NCBI GenBank assembly: GCA_025963635.1 | Contig: JAOQAK010000055.1 | Location: 124,001-188,000 of the forward strand | Length of the DNA stretch: 64,000 nucleotides | From: Ferruginibacter sp. | Lineage (GTDB): Bacteria; Bacteroidota; Bacteroidia; Chitinophagales; Chitinophagaceae | Reading direction: 5' to 3' | Part shown: positions 63,622 to 64,000 of the stretch, one piece after another | Layout of the letters: the number at the start of each line of letters is the position of its first letter | Numbering within the stretch: position 1 is the stretch's first letter | The notes under the pieces: generated by a model | What the model was told of the DNA's origin: nothing | Database searches by the model: none | The model's input: the letters and a program-made list of their open reading frames with translations, nothing else | Made by a program: the position numbers and the translations under genes

Positions 63622-64000
63622 TTATTTTGTGATCACTAATTTTTCATTTAGCTGGATCAATTTCCCTTCGTCACTCCTGGTCACCAGGCGACAGATGTAA
63701 AAACCTGCAGCCAGTTTCGTTCCATCCAACTTTTGATAATGACTGCCTGCGCTCATCCTGCCTTCCTGCAATACTGCCACTTTTTGTCCTAGTTGGTTGT
63801 ATACCGCCAGGCTGATGTGTGCATCCTTTGGAAGTATATAATGGATCGTAGCAGAAGAACTGAATGGATTTGGATAGGCCTGAATGGTTGGCACGCCTGG
63901 ATTGTCATCTGCTTCGGGAATTATGGCAACTGCTCTTGACGCAATGCCGCTGCAACTGCTGTTCATCGTGTACAAAGGAGTAATGTTGTCAACAGCGGTA
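63622..64000 (-). CDS. C-terminal part of a T9SS-sorted surface protein (runs off the right edge)
   Basis: The minus-strand frame is open from the right edge of the window to the TAA at 63622-63624, giving the last 125 residues of a longer protein. The final 85 form a T9SS type A sorting domain: IQAYPNPFSSSATIHYILPK, ISLAVYNQLGQKVAVLQEG, LDGTKLAAGFYICRLVT and LIQLNEKLVITK. This marks the protein for export through the type IX system and attachment to or release from the surface. The functional domains lie outside the window. A TTG near 63975 could be read as a start, but the frame continues upstream with NITPLYTMNSSCSG and there is no start context. Confidence 0.85.
   Translation of the reverse strand, partial: TAVDNITPLYTMNSSCSGIASRAVAIIPEADDNPGVPTIQAYPNPFSSSATIHYILPKDAHISLAVYNQLGQKVAVLQEGRMSAGSHYQKLDGTKLAAGFYICRLVTRSDEGKLIQLNEKLVITK

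Overview
The window looks like chromosomal DNA of a Bacteroidota bacterium, most likely a member of Chitinophagaceae. Supporting signs are type IX secretion (T9SS) sorting domains, a SusC/SusD pair, surface lipoproteins, start sites mostly without Shine-Dalgarno sequences, a few TAnnTTTG promoter-like motifs, and moderate GC. No rRNA, tRNA, CRISPR array, transposase or integrase was recognised.

Layout. 0-2.4 kb: a glycine-rich secreted protein running off the left edge, then two decayed genes (a T9SS-sorted surface protein and an aminoglycoside-phosphotransferase-like protein) that meet at one junction. 2.4-3.5 kb: class I aldolase FbaB. 4.1-13.0 kb: a leftward three-gene surface operon of a small T9SS-sorted protein, a 1769-residue collagen/tail-fibre-like protein and a LamG-PKD-NHL protein. 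13.5-16.2 kb: a secreted GH2 enzyme. 16.8-17.6 kb: a DUF4142 lipoprotein and a small hydrophilic protein. 18.1-23.9 kb: a rightward glycan assembly/export operon (GH-GT2 fusion, ABC exporter, two hexapeptide acyltransferases). 23.9-28.0 kb: MscS channel, exonuclease III, DUF72 protein, small lipoprotein, HNH nuclease, small hydrophilic protein. 28.2-39.1 kb: carbohydrate and phosphoester enzymes (two GH2, a three-domain PLC-like/YncE/phosphoesterase protein, GH36) with a GIY-YIG protein between them. 39.7-41.1 kb: two YsnF/AvaK-type stress proteins ending in a clear terminator. 41.1-49.0 kb: rhomboid protease, DUF4345 protein, FAD-linked sugar-lactone oxidase, CPBP protease, a nonsense-interrupted epimerase and a membrane metallophosphoesterase. 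49.2-54.7 kb: MFS permease, Gfo/Idh/MocA oxidoreductase, a deleted second Gfo/Idh gene, a UlaG-like metallohydrolase and a TolB-like propeller. 55.3-61.6 kb: SusD, SusC and GH29 alpha-L-fucosidase, a small polysaccharide utilisation locus. 62-64 kb: two small secreted proteins and the C-terminus of a T9SS substrate.

Taken together, the genes describe a glycan-degrading, surface-active lifestyle. Periplasmic or secreted GH2, GH36 and GH29 enzymes and the SusCD pair release and import galactose- and fucose-type sugars. The permease/oxidoreductase cluster may process imported sugars or nucleosides. The 18-24 kb operon probably builds and exports an acylated glycan, and the 4-13 kb operon puts long filamentous proteins on the surface. 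At least five gene remnants and two REP-like palindromes with GTAG at the foot show active gene decay and small-repeat spread. The most unusual items are the GH-GT2 operon, the three-domain phosphoesterase fusion and the collagen/tail-fibre operon.
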